DNA of 64,000 nt, taken from positions 2,294,001 to 2,358,000 of the forward strand of contig CM066301.1 in NCBI GenBank assembly GCA_033807695.1. The letters run 5' to 3'. The notes beneath the pieces were generated by a model. It was not told the origin of the DNA. It saw nothing but the letters and a program-made list of their open reading frames with translations, and searched no databases. The DNA comes from Daedaleopsis sinensis. Lineage: Eukaryota > Basidiomycota > Agaricomycetes > Polyporales > Polyporaceae. The position numbers and the translations under genes were made by a program. The number at the start of each line of letters is the position of its first letter. The stretch's first letter is position 1. Below are positions 30,351-42,446 of the stretch, in pieces.

Positions 30351-33300
30351 CTAAGCGTGGAAGGTGCCCATATTCTGGGGGTTCTGTTGATACACTTGAT
30401 ACATGTACGCCTGGTAGACGTGCGGCGGGACGGACTGCGGCTGCATCCCGTTGTACTGCGGCTGATTCATGTTCAGCATGTTCGCGGCCTGCGACATGCT
30501 CGGAGACTGGGAGCCGTACGGCACCGGCGACGGGGAGACGGCGTGATTAGGGGGCATACCGCCATTGCGACGAGGGCCGTTGTTCCTGGGGGTAGCTGCG
30601 TCAGGCGTGCGGACGGCGAATGGGTTGAAGGGGTCCGAGTTTGGCGAGAACGCGGGTGACGGGTTGGAACGGACACCACGCTGTTGAGGAGGAGGTGCAC
30701 CATTCTGGCCGTATCCTGGGTCGATCTGGAGGCGAGGCGGTCCCGAGGCAGCGTTTTGTCCGCCCATCTGAAGAGCAGCCATCATGGACTGCAGACCCTG
30801 GTCGCTGGATGGGTAGCCGGCTGGAAGGCCGGGCATGCCGAACTGGTTCTGCTGGTTGTACTTGGCCTTTCCGCTGGGTTGGGGGATGTTGGTAGAGTAC
30901 GTGGGCTGCAGGTTAGGCACCGGCAGGCCGACCTCCTCGATGAGACGGCGGTACGCTTGGGTCGCGATGACCTTCAGCTCAATGAGCACGCGCTTCGTGG
31001 CTTCGATGTAGCTAGGGCGCTGCGAGGGGTCGACGAAGGGGCTGGTAAGGATCTTGTGCACGACAGCCACACCGTTGACTTGATCGCCCAACACGTCCGT
31101 GAGCACGTGATCGCCCGGCGAGTTGAAAAGGGCCTCGACGATCTGCTTCGACGCATCCGGTTCTACCTTCTGGTTGACGATCCGAAGCACCGTCAACGAC
31201 GCAAGCTTGTGCGTGCACAAGTGCGAGAGGTGGGGCGTGAAGCGCGGGGCAAGCAGGTTGTAGCGCGAAGGGAAGCTCGAGGTGTCGAGGAGCCAAGTCA
31301 ACAGCAGCGCACCGTTGGGGTTCGTCGCAAGCGGGATGGAGTTCAAGATGATCGCGGTGGCAATCCGGCGCTGCTGGTTGAGCGTAATGTGAGAGCTCTC
31401 GAGACAGGCCCTCATGCTGCGAGCACCGAAGCGGCCCTGAGCGATCTCCCACAGACGGTCCACCATCGCGTCAAAGAGGAAGTCGGTCGCAGGAGCGCCG
31501 AACCGAAGGCAGCACCTGCACTATCATCAGAACACACACCCCAGGAGCACTCGCACTCGACGCCACTCACTGTACAACATAGTTTCCGAACTGATCCAGA
31601 AGGAGCGGAGGAACATAGGGACGCAAGTTCTGGGTAACAAGAGCGACCTCATCAGGCGTTGCGACACACTCGATGATCTTCTGAGCAGCCCAGGTGCCGT
31701 TCTTGTGGATGCCGATCATGGCGATGTGTGGGGCAATCCGGTCAAGCATTGCCAGCCTCGGGTTGGGAGAGCACTTCTCGAAGAGCTTTTGAACGACCTA
31801 CGTGACATCCCAGCATTAGCCATGCGAAGCATGCGCGGATGTAGTCTACTCACCGTGTTGCCAAGCCAGTCCGAAGCAAGGTCGACGATCTCGCCGTCGA
31901 GGAAGTCGGCCGCGACGTTGTCGATCTCCTCGGTTGTAATGTTGCTCGTGTCCAGCCTCTTCCGCAGCTCGCGCAGCTTGGACGCGTCCCAGCGCCTGTT
32001 GTGCGGTCTCTCAGAGACCAGGGGGATAGTAGTATAGTACATGGTCGGAGGGCGGAACTCTGCCAGCGGGTTAGTTCTCCGACGCACCACGCGCAGAACG
32101 TTCTGTACACACCAGTGAGAGCGTGGATGTCGGCCTCCGCATCGGGACTGCCTCCACTGAGCTCCTTCATAATCATCTGCTGCTCCGTGACCGACGCCGT
32201 CCATCCTGCAGGCTTGGTGACACCGTCGTACCCGGTGTGTCCGCCAGAGGCAATCATGCTCAGGAGCAGGTTGGAGCGATAGTTCTCCAAGGACCCGCTC
32301 AGGACCTGCTGGTCAACCGGGATCGTCGACGCACCCTTGATGTTGCGGAGCGCGTGGATGGTGGCACCGACGCTCAGATCACCGATGCCCTGCACGCTGA
32401 CGTTCGCCGCCTCGTCCTGGCCGCCGTTGCCGTCCTGGCCGTTCTTGACGGGCACCTTGGCAAAGCCGATACGAATGGCACCCACATCGCTCCCGAGGAC
32501 GTCGCGGCCGTTGAGGGCCTTGCGCGCCCTGACCGCATCATCCAGACGCTCAAAGTTGACTGCGCAAACCGTTATCAGTCTCCGCAGAGCGAGCCATATA
32601 CGGTCAAGCACGTACTGAAGCCACAATTCTTGTGCGTAAGCACCCTAGCGGACTCTATCGGGCCGTACGGACTGAAGACACTGAGGATAGTGGCGGGAGT
32701 CGTCGTGGACGGGATGGACCCGATCCAGAGCGCACGAGTAGGAGTCGACTGGATCTGTGCATCCAAGCCGGACAGCCCTGCGTTGTTGCTCCCAGACTTG
32801 CCCAGAGCGCCGCCAGGGGAGGTGGCGATGGGGCTGTTCAAATTCGCGCCTTTCGCGGGAGCGACAGGGGCACTGTCGGCCTTACCGAACCCGATCCGCA
32901 CAGTCTGCCCGTTCGGCATGCCGATATCTCCGCCGAGCCTGTTGAGGACGTCATCTTTGGCACGGATGGCGTCGGCTTGGTCGACAAAGTTGACGAATCC
33001 ACACTCCTACCATTCCGACGGAGAAGAAGGACAAATGAGTGGCAATCGTCAACGAGAGAGAAGCGCACACTGACCTTCTCTGGGAGTAGACGCAACGACT
33101 CAATGGCACCGTACGGAGCGAAGACATGGATGAGCTGCTCGCTCGTGAACGAGCTGTCCAAGTTGCCAATCCAGAGCGACCTGGTCGGGGTCTGCATCTG
33201 GGAGGACGGATTCTCCGACTTCGGCGAAACAGCGCGGTTTTGGTTCGACGAGGGCGCGGCCAGATACGCAGAGGCGCGACTCGCAGGGGGCTCAGCGTTG

Positions 33301-34592
33301 GGGAAGTGCACGCTGGCAGCCATACCGTTCCTCGGCGCGACCGCCTTCTCGGAGCGCAGAATGCCCGCCGGGCTCAGATTGGACACGCCGAGCCCGGAGT
33401 GGAGGGACAGGTCGCTTCCGAAGTTGGTCTGCAGCTCGCCCATGCCGGCGCGACGGTGAAGCCTGGAAGCCGAGTCGTCGAGGGTGCCGACCGAAATGGC
33501 GCGGGGACGCGTTCCCATGCCCACACCAAGATGGTCGGACTGCTTGAAGCCCTGGGCGACGTAGTTGGCAGACAGATAGCTTCCGGTGTCATCATACGGC
33601 TCAAGGCCCTGATTGCCACGATGGTACAGATCGGCCTCGTACATCTCCTCCTCCTCTTCGGCGTTGGGAGTAGAGAGGAGCGATGCGGCCGAAGGACGGA
33701 GATGGTACGGGTTGGACACCGTGCTGGCACGCATGCGGGCGGGATTGTTGTTCAGGTTGACCGTGATCGCTGCCTGGGCTTGGTTGCGGAGCTCAGAGAG
33801 CGTCGCGGCAGGCGGGTGGCGGACACCGTCGTCCAAACCGAGGTAGTCCAGCGTGTGTACGTCAAACTCGTCGTCCATAGACGCGACAGAGCGCAGATCG
33901 TCCAGCATCGGCAGGCCGTTCGCCCCAGTCCTCGAAGAGAGCCACGAGGAAGAAAAGATGGACGGACCAAACGCATTCGAGAGCCCCCCGGTAGGCAGGG
34001 TGAGCGAGCCCGACCGCAGGCGGCTGTTGCGCTCCGTCAAGGCAGAGGAAGCGACCGAGGAGGCGACAGAGGCCGAGTGACGTAAGCCCGGGCGAACGGG
34101 AGCAGCTGCCGACGTGGACGTCGGGGTGCCCAGCTCGCCGCGCTGCCTGAGCTGTTCGGAGAAGGACTCGGTCGAGCCGGGGGTGCTGCCCAGAGTGCTT
34201 GAGGCGGCAGCAAAGCGCTGGGCGGCGAGCTGGACGTTGGAGGGGAGGGTGCCTGCCCTGGCCCTGCGGAACCCCGGGGGGTAGTTGGTAGGGGGCAAAC
34301 TGGAGGTATCGGCGGGGGAGTTGGTGGAGGGGGGGTGTTCGTTAGGAGGAGAGCCACCGGAGGCGAGGGCGCGCAGCGCGGGGGGCCTGTACCTGGCACC
34401 AATGGTCTGCTCTGCCTCGAGTTCCCTCGCGCTAAAAGAGAAGAGAGAGGTCAGAGAGAGAAAGATCGCAGAATCTGCGAGGCGAGTGGGGGGGTGGAGA
34501 ACACACCGTTTGGCATAGGCGGCCGAGGGGGCAGGAGGAGGGGTCTTGCCTGAGGAGACGCGGAAGGAGTTGTCGTTGGCGGAGAGAGACAT
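30351..34592 (-). CDS. JSN1: Pumilio-repeat RNA-binding protein with RRM domains (JSN1/PUF1-like)
   Basis: Seven exons: 34592-34507, 34431-33075, 33006-32616, 32559-32113, 32059-31854, 31797-31571, 31515-30351, 1292 aa. A long disordered N-terminus (about 1-430) precedes two RRMs: SLWIGNLDSSFTSEQLIHVFAPYG...CGFVNF and ALWIGSIPSTTTPATILSVFSPYG...CGFINF...AVRARKALNG. Then a Pumilio homology region begins: DWLGNTVVQKLFEKCS, MIGIHKNGTWAAQKIIECV, LLLDQFGNYVVQCCLRFG, SRYNLLAPRF, LTDVLGDQVNGVAVVHK. The C-terminus is Gln/Asn/Pro-rich. RRM plus PUF is the layout of yeast Jsn1/Puf1 and Puf2, which bind mRNAs for membrane-associated and mitochondrial proteins. Targets here are unknown. Confidence 0.93.
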
Positions 34593-35503
34593 GAGGGGGT
34601 ACTTGAGGATTAGGTATTACTTGACGATTTTGCGGGGAGAGCGAGTTGTGCGAGAGCAAGCAAGAAGCGGAGAGGGGTAAAAGTAGCAGGAGGAGTCCGA
34701 TGGGTAACTATGAGCAGGCGGGCTATAGGTCGTAATAGGGCGAATTTCTTGAGAAACCAAGTTTTTGGGCGAAGAGAGAGAAGGGGATCGCCCAGGACTA
34801 CTACAGTAGGGTGGACTCCAGTAAATAGTAGAGGACTAAGTAGGTTGAAGGTCGTCGTCGAGTGCAGAGAGCCGTCTGCCCTCCTCTCGTCCACCTCACC
34901 CCCTCAAAACTCCGCCCCTTCTATAGCCGCCCGCGCACTTATCGCACGCCCACGGCCGCTCTCCCGGCCGCGCTCCTGTCTACTCAACTCTAGCTGCATT
35001 CACTAAACGCTGCTATCGTACCTACAATACGCGATATACGCACTAACTACTCTCGTACCGAGTCGCTTTCGTACCGTCGTCCACCCGCCCCCAATCCGCA
35101 AATCGATCTCGCCGCCAGCTGCAGCCTCCGGATCCTCGGCGGTGATTGGGTGTCCGCATCACCCATCGCACTCAGGAAGTGCCCGGATGATCTGATGCTC
35201 GCCTCCATCCTGCGAGAAATCACAAAGAAGCAGCGCGCGCTCGTCGCCCCGGTCGAGACTCGCTCACCACATGCCGGCGGCGGGAGTGTCAACACGTCAA
35301 GGGCGGGGGGCTGGGTGGGGTGGTGTCCGGAGCAAGAAAACAATGGAACAGAGCGGGGGGAATGATGCAGTTGATGGATACACTACGGGGATCTACGACG
35401 AATACGAACGAGTTTTATCGAACATGAAGGCAATAAGTTTAGAACTCGAAACAAAGGGCAGTCTCGGAGAGAAGGGCGTGAATGGAACGTAAAGGGTGAT
35501 GGG
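34593..35503. promoter_or_regulatory. JSN1-like promoter region and 3' flank of the GDS1-type gene
   Basis: About 0.9 kb with no supportable gene. Pyrimidine-rich on the minus strand close to the JSN1-like start, consistent with a leader. Confidence 0.4.
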
Positions 35504-38500
35504 TCATGAAAGCGATGTGCGCGAGCCCCGCCTGCTCGACCGCGTGCGCGACCGTGTGGCGACTGCATTGGCCGCTACCCGCTTGGATCGCCGGAGAGGC
35601 CGCTCCTGCGACATATCTGCGCTCTCCGTTGACGGTCGGGCTGAGCTAACCGCCTCTTCTTCCGCCTCATCGATCGGCTCGTCGACTGGTGGCGGCGTTT
35701 CCCACTCCGGAGCGGCGCAGAGGACATGGAACATCTCCTCTTCCGTTGGGCTCAGCGGCGTCTCGATCACTGCAGGAACCTCCTCCTCCGCCGGTAGGTG
35801 GTCGTCGATGGCGGCAGTGGCGAGAATGAATGGTGGATGTGTAGCAAGGTGATCCTCCCACGAGACCTCGAATTCTCGTGGTGGGAGCTCTAGCCGGTGC
35901 GAAGTCATAGAAACGCGCCTTGCATCAGATGCCGACTTGAACTGATGACCGAAGGGAGTATATGCGATCTCTCGACCTGAACACAGCACGTCGATAGCCT
36001 CGGGGAAGAGCTTGCGTAAATCGTCCGAGAGGAAAGCTTTGAACGCGGGCTCGGCGGTCGCAAATTCTCGTGCTATGTTCAACGGCGTCCACGTGCCACA
36101 AACGAGCGGCGAGCCTGCGGTTATGCTGACGGCACTCGGCGCTGACGGGCATGGCGCGTTTAGATGCTGGGCGATAGAGGAGACGTTCACGAAATGGGTG
36201 TCCATTCGGCGGAGGAACGTCGTGATGCCCAGCGTCATCTGATACACCGGCACGCCTGTGAGCATTGCAAATGTCAGTCGTGTAAGTAAATGAAAGTTCT
36301 AAATCACCGCACCTTCGAATAGAGTAGCAGAAATAGCCGGCGTGGAAGGCAGCATGGTGTGAATGACAACCGACTCCGCATCCGAGGAGGTGGCAGCTCC
36401 ATCCACAAGGTGCCACGGCACAGCAAGGCTCGATGTGGTGGGTACAGATGGCGCAGGGGCCTGAATGGACAGTGATGTCAAGGACGCGATTAGGGTTGGC
36501 GAGGTGATCGACAGATTCCTTTCTTGGGAAGCTGGCGGGTCTGTGCTATGCATGTCCAAGGGGGTGAGAGCACTCCGCGTGAGCGTCGGAGATGACGATG
36601 GAGAAGCAACGGTGACAGTAAGGGGCTCAGGGGAAGATGACCGTATACGCTCTTCTGGAGAAACCGCGCGTGGGCCGCGGTACTCGTGCCATACTCCATC
36701 GTCCAGGTCGCGGGGTTTGACGCTATCTGGGCCAAGAATCTCCACATCCCTCCACTGTAGTTCGAAGGATGGGCAAGAGTCGTAAAGATGCGGCGGGCAT
36801 CCCTCGACGGGCGACTCACAAGGATCGTACGGGACGATGGGAGACGAGAACTCTGAGGGTGGCGTGGGATCGTGCTCCGTAAAGAACAAATTGGCCTCGA
36901 TGTCCTCCTGCTTGATGTGCTCGATTTCTCCCGCCTGGAGGCTCGGCCAAGACCACGAAGCCAAGTCTTCTGACGTGGACTGCTCACCCTGACGCTCGGC
37001 CGCGGCCGCCTGAGCTACAACGTCTATCACCTTCAGCTTAGTCGCCCTGTTCTCCAAGTCATCCCAAGCGTCCAGGAAGCCGCTAACGTCAGTTGGCTCT
37101 TGTTTGACTACAATGTCGTCCTCGATCTGCACAGATGGTGAGCGAGGTCCTGGGCTTTCCCATTGCGTCTCTGTGTCCGCGTCAAAATCTCCAAAGAAGT
37201 CTTCCTCCCACGAAGAGTCCTCGTCGTCAAACGGGGTGTGTGGACGGCCCGCAGTTGGGCGCTGAGTGCCTGTCATAGTGTCTTGGAAGGCCTCATCTTC
37301 CTCTTCTGAATCCGGCGGAGGAGAGCCTGAGAAAACGCTATAAGGAACAGATGGTGAACGTCGATATGGACCAGCGTGGGGAGAGAAGCACGGGGGCGGA
37401 GGTGGTGAAGCTTCGGGAAGGGAGGCGTGGCGCACAGACGCAGCAGGTCGCGAGTAGGACCGAGATACCGATGCATGAGAATCCTCGTCGTCTGAGTCGA
37501 CAGACATGGAGTCACTGTCCGACTCGTCTGACTCTGAGTCGTCAGAGTCGTCGACATCGATGGGTTCCAGCTCGTGAGGGGGGGAGCTACCTGAGCGAGA
37601 GTCGGAAGACGCGGTAGGTGCCACGCTAGGACAAGGTTTCAGTTTCAGCGTGAGCTTGACCTTTGGGGGCCTCTCCTCTTCTTCGTCCGAGGAGGTTTCT
37701 GACTCCGAACCCTTGTCAGCGCAGGACCGCAATAGGCGTTTCCGTTTCTGGCCAGCCGATTGTGCCGCCTTTCGTAATCGGTCTCGTTCACGTTTCTTCT
37801 CGCGTCCTGGGTTAATCGGCATTCCAACTTTGCCGTTCTCATCGTAGTCGCATAGACGGATGCCTGCTTTCGCAAACGGGCATGGAGCGCCGGCAGCCTT
37901 GCTGAGGTACCAGACCATGGTCCCGCGGCGGAAGTTAGTAAGCCGGTTCTCGCCTTCAGCTTGGGTGCAGTGTGCTCCACCGACTCGCGAGAACAGTGCA
38001 GGGACAAGTTCATCGTCTGCGCCCGTCCCAGACATGATATGACGCAAGAGGAGGGGTTGATCTTGTTGTGTATCACAGCGCTGGAGGTGAGTGCGAATGA
38101 AGGTCGTGATGGCTTGGCCGGCAGCAGACAGACTGACAAGGGTGGATACATGCGGTCAATCACGGTCCCTGCAACATCGAAAACTGAGACGCACTTTTGA
38201 CACATAAGACCGCACTTCATGCACTGCTCGGCGAGGTCCTTTACGGTCATAGCACGATTGTCCTGAATGGTTGAAAAGACATTGTAGATTGGTATCGGAG
38301 ATATGATATGACAATAAGAGGGTACGTACAACAGACATCAGGGCACGTCCGATTGCAAGGAAGACTTTACTGCTCGCGTCGTCGGCGTGTAGTACGACAT
38401 GGGGTGGAGGGAAGGGGATGGCGGGCGGGGGATGGGCAGCGGCAGAGGCTATAGCACTTTGCTTTGTCTTGCAGGATGGAATAGGCTTGAGACGGCGGGG

Positions 38501-38632
38501 AGGTGGCGGCGCGTCCGGAGACTGACGCAGACGGACGGTCGGCTTGATGGCGGAGTTGGAGCGTATGCGTGTCTCGTACTGATGCTTGACGGACGAGGGC
38601 TTGGCGGGAGCGGGAAGGATGGGTGTGTACAT
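35504..38632 (-). CDS. GDS1-type winged-helix protein
   Basis: Four exons: 38632-38330, 38262-38195, 38132-36313, 36255-35504, 980 aa. The winged-helix region is built across the first three exons: SSKVFLAIGRALMSV, DNRAMTVKDLAEQCMKCGLMCQ, LSAAGQAITTFIRTHLQRC, then QPLLLRHIMSGTGADDELVPALFSR, RGTMVWYLSKAAGAPCPFAKAGIRLCDY. That arrangement matches the fungal GDS1 winged-helix domain. The remainder is Ser/Asp/Pro-rich and disordered, with a basic region (REKKRERDRLRKAAQSAGQKRKR) likely to be a nuclear signal, and a last exon containing VPVYQMTLGITTFLRRMDT and an Arg-rich end. A nuclear, DNA-related role is inferred; no target is known. Confidence 0.85.
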
Positions 38633-39616
38633 GGAGGAGGGCCGGGGACCATTAAGAGGTGGATTGAGGTAGAGGTCGACCAGCGAGAGGGAGGAGAGAG
38701 AGACGGAGAGGGAGGGTGCGGGGGGAGGAGGTGGTGGGGGAGAGGGAAGTTGAAGAAAGGAAGGACACGCGCTTCTGAGACCCTAATGGTAACCGTCCCA
38801 GGCGTGCCTAATTCGAGCTAGCCTGGTACCATGATGGCCGCAGCCTCCGATCTAGATGACGCAACCTAAAGCGTCCGTGTAATCTCCTAGGCGCCCTTCC
38901 CCCTCTCGTCCTCGCCCCGCCTCGCTCGCCGCAGCCCGCCCGCGTCCCCATCTCCCCGCCATGGGCGCCGCGGTGGCCACCAGCACAGAAAGAGCGGAAG
39001 ACGCACCGAGGACGCGCGCAGAGGCCGACGCGGCGATGCACATCCAACAGTTCCAGAAGCATCAAATGTTTATGTCACCCTTCTCGCCCGGAGTTTCCAC
39101 TCACACCACTCACCTCGCAGTACCCGAGCGCTCTTACCTCCGTCTAGTGCCTTCCCCGTATCCGCCTGATGCACGTCTCCTCCCCAACCGCAGCCCCAGA
39201 CAAAGCAAGCACTCCCCACGTTTCTTGTCGGCGCTCGCCCTTCGGAGGCAGACTGTTCTGGACACCGCGGCGACTGATAACGGTATTTGGCTCTTCTCGT
39301 CCATCCGTATCTTACTTAGTCTACATTTGCCCTATTCCTATGATAAGTCCTTAGCGACAATGTTTATGAGTCGTTCGTTCGAGGTCCACGAAATGAACAT
39401 CGCACTCACCGAACCGTGCCTAGTCTGGAGCCCGCTTGCTCCCGCCACTTCCCTTTCATTGCCCAGTCCGGTGGCGTCCGAGCCTTCCCCTCGCCTAAAC
39501 ACGATCGTGGATCGACCGCAGTGCATCGTCATGTCATGTACGGAGGTCGGCTTGCGGTCCGCGTCTTCATATGCCCAGGCGCACAAAGTGCTACTTACAC
39601 GAGGAAAAAGTGAGGC
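38633..39616. other. Promoter of the GDS1-type gene and unresolved sequence
   Basis: An open frame from 38961 (plus, starts MGAAVATSTERAEDAPRTRAEADAA) looks briefly protein-like, but I could not find a donor-acceptor pair extending it. The rest shows nothing. Confidence 0.35.
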
Positions 39617-40009
39617 CTAGGTACGAGCGAAGGCCGAAGATCTTCTCCCAATGTACCTGTAAAGAGAATAGAAACCACAAGATGGAACCCTTGACCGCCG
39701 CAACAACTCGCAGCTCGTGACTGACAGCTTTTCTCGACTTGGGCATCCACTTGACTTACGCATAGATGAGTTGTTCTGCCCATGCGTCGCACGGAGGATC
39801 ATCATTCAAGGCAAATGCCCTTCGGGCTTCCGAAAGCATCTGCGGCAGACATCGTCTCGTTTAGAGCGAGAGAGTTTCGACGGAATGCGACAAACACGCA
39901 CCAGATGCCCCGAATCACGAGGTTTGGCAGAGAAACGTTAACCCCTCACATCCCTCCGCCCCAAGAGCCCAAGGAGTTCGGGAGGACGAACCGACCCATG
40001 CCAGTCCAT
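39617..40009 (-). CDS. Possible small three-exon gene, unrecognised
   Basis: Candidate exons 40009-39950, 39839-39760, 39656-39617 join in phase to 59 aa. The two inner splice sites are good (GTAAGT donor, TTTACAG and GCCGCAG acceptors), and the sequence MLSEARRAFALNDDPPCDAW...QLIYAYIG looks like protein. The first exon is the weakest; a start at 39839 would give 39 aa. I do not recognise it. Confidence 0.25.
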
Positions 40010-40953
40010 ACAACCGCTGCAAGGGGTCGGGGTAGATGCGCTGCCGTCACAGGTCCACGACTATGCGTATGCACCCATTACCCAGAGCTCAGCGCGTCCA
40101 TCGTCCATCGTCCATCGTCCATCGGATTCGCATCCACGCATCCGCGCACGCCGAGCCCATTCAACGGCGTCACTCATACGCAAACAGGCTCACCAGAGAG
40201 GCGGCGAGCGCGATTCTGCCAGGGCCGGGATACGACGATCTCGAGTCGGAAACCGGGGGTGCCAAAGTGGAGATTCGGAGGCGGACCGCTCTCCTGCGAA
40301 TAAACTCTGCTGCCATCGGACGGAGGTCGACCAATCAGGAGCGCAAAGGCATAGGTCGAGTCACATCCGGGAGAACGTCGCAGCCATCGCAGCGAAAGAT
40401 GTGGAGGATGTGGTTGTGGTCGATGTCGATGAAGCTGAGAGTGAACGGTTCGCCGCTACTGTATATTGGGCAATTTCCGGCTGTTAAGGGATAATTAATT
40501 CCGAAACTCTCATTGGCTGACTGAAAGGCGACGATGTTGAACATAGTCCTTAAGCTCATCAGCGACTTATGATAGCATACTGAAGTACTGCATACAGTTC
40601 TCATGTGAAGACATTACAACCAATATCTGCCCCTTACAACCTCAAGTAACCGCTAACTTTGGTTGAACTTTGGGACTAAGAAGCAGTCGGTCACATGATT
40701 GCGACGCGTCCAAACGCGTGCAAGTTGCAACTTCAGGTAAACCCGTTGAAGGTCCTCATCGTCTGGCTAGAGGAGACAACCGCTCTCTCCAAACACACGT
40801 CAGTCCGAGTCCGAGACCATTGATTCGAGATGAGATATAGACACATCACAGTACCGTAGAGATATATAATAGTACACGATTGGAACACACTGCGCGAGAA
40901 ACAAAACATGCAAGAGCCAATAATGTAGACGACCAGAAAGAAGATGAAGCGCA
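40010..40953. other. Intergenic with repeat and paired ACGCGT sites
   Basis: It contains a 4 x 7 bp tandem repeat (40096-40123) and two ACGCGT sites 10 bp apart (40704, 40714). No gene supported. Confidence 0.4.
40096..40123 (+). repeat. Heptanucleotide tandem repeat (GTCCATC x4)
   Basis: Four perfect copies of a 7 bp unit in 28 bp. Confidence 0.8.
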
Positions 40954-42010
40954 TCATGCGGCTGCCTAAGAGAAACAATCAGACAGTGAGCAGTAGAGAC
41001 TGTGCGTCGCACATACCTTCTTCGCTCGTGGCTTAGCAGCTGGCTTTGACTTCGAGGCGGCGGACTTCGCTGCGGCAGGCTTCGCCTTGGTGGCCTTCGA
41101 CGCAGCAGCCTTAACAGCGGTCTTCTGCGAAGGACATTAGTACAGAGCAAGGAGGCACACGCGCAGAGGACTAACCTTCTTCTCAATTGTCTTAGCGGTG
41201 CTGGTCTTCTTCGTCGTCGACGCCGCCTTGGTCGTCTTTGCGGTCTTGGCCGGAGCCTTCTTCACCGCGGGAGCCTTCTTCACAGTCTCCGTCTTCTTCG
41301 CCGGAGCAGCCTTCTTAGCGGGGGCAGGCTCCACATTCTACGACAAGAGTCAGACTCGGAAGAAAGACACAGCAAGCCAACCAACAACTTACCTCGTTCG
41401 CAGGTTTGGTCTTGGGCGCAAGCTTAACCTTGCCGGAGGGACCCTTCGGGAGAGCGAAGGTACCATCCTCAGCACCGTTGGTGATAGCGCGGTTGAGGTG
41501 GGAGAGGTTAATCGGCGTCGTGGCGTCGATACCAAACTTCTCGGTGATATACTAATCACAGACGAGTATCAGTACTGCCCGATATCACAAAAGGGTACCC
41601 ATAACCACGCACCTTCTTAATGCTGGTACGCGACACACCGTTGCGCTCCTTGGTCTCGACGATGCAAGCCTGGTAGTCAAGGTGAGTGGTGAACATCAAG
41701 AGATATGACAACACGTTACTTTGATCATGTCCTTCCAGGATGGGTGGGACTTCTCGTCAGCCGCGGGCTTCGCGGCCTTGGTCTTCTTTGCAGCGGCGGC
41801 AGACTTGTTCTTGATACCAGCAGACTTGGCCTTCGTGGTGATGTCCTTAGGAGCCTTCTCCTTGACGGCCCGCTTGGACCTGGGCTTCTCAGCGGCGGCA
41901 GACTTAGGTTTGTCCGCAGCGGACTTGGGCTTCTCCGCGGTGGACTTGGGCTTGTCCGTGGCAGAGGACTTGGGCTTCTCGGAAGCGGAGGACCTTGGTG
42001 CGGTAGCCAT
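40954..42010 (-). CDS. HHO1: Linker histone H1
   Basis: Six exons: 42010-41720, 41669-41613, 41551-41393, 41337-41176, 41124-41017, 40965-40954, 262 aa. Residues 10-60 hold degenerate repeats of the type EKPKS/DKPKS. The globular winged-helix H15 domain spans about 90-170: SHPSWKDMIK, ACIVETKERNGVSRTSIKKYI, LNRAITNGAEDGTFALPKGPSGKVKLA. The C-terminus is a Lys/Ala/Pro tail (KKAPAKTAKTTKAA, KPAAKSAASKSKP type). It binds linker DNA and compacts nucleosome arrays. The last coding exon is 12 nt including the stop codon. Intron 1 uses a weak donor, GTAACG. Upstream lie three ACGCGT sites. Confidence 0.95.
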
Positions 42011-42446
42011 TGGAGATGTTGAAGATGGGTTAGGGGAGAGGGCGCTCGGGGGTGTTGCGGATAAAGTGCGGAAGGGCAATGTCAGGGGACCGAAAGTTCG
42101 AGGGAAATGGGGATGGAGGGTGTCAGACGGCGCTGTCTTATAGGGACGCGCGCGACGCGTGTCACGTGCGTCCTTGACGCGTTTTGTTTAACGCAAACCT
42201 TATTTCTCGCCTAGACGCGTCCAGTCAGGCGCCCACCCAAGTCCACCTTCAGAGCACCGCCTGGCTCACCTTGCGATTGCCCGGACCCCTTTTGTTCTCC
42301 CAGCTCCTACAGTTTCGTCGTCGGCGCTCCTTCGCGATGCATTGGCGATGCATTGTTTCGAAGAGATGGCTGGCTAACCTGACGTTGGTAGATAGCGTTG
42401 ACTTTTGCGATGCGCTACTGAGAGGAAGTACAACCCCAGTGAAATG
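42011..42446 (-). promoter_or_regulatory. Histone H1 promoter with three ACGCGT elements
   Basis: ACGCGT at 42155-42160, 42177-42182 and 42215-42220, about 145-210 bp before the H1 start codon. These match the MluI cell-cycle box core bound by Swi6-type (MBF) factors at G1/S in other fungi. Binding here is inferred. Confidence 0.55.

Noticed and set aside
30684..33459. Long plus-strand frames (275-319 codons)
   Set aside because: Antisense of the JSN1-like exons, whose RRM and Pumilio motifs are unambiguous.
38961..39620. Plus-strand frame starting MGAAVATSTERAED
   Set aside because: Only the first 35 codons look like protein and no convincing donor follows.
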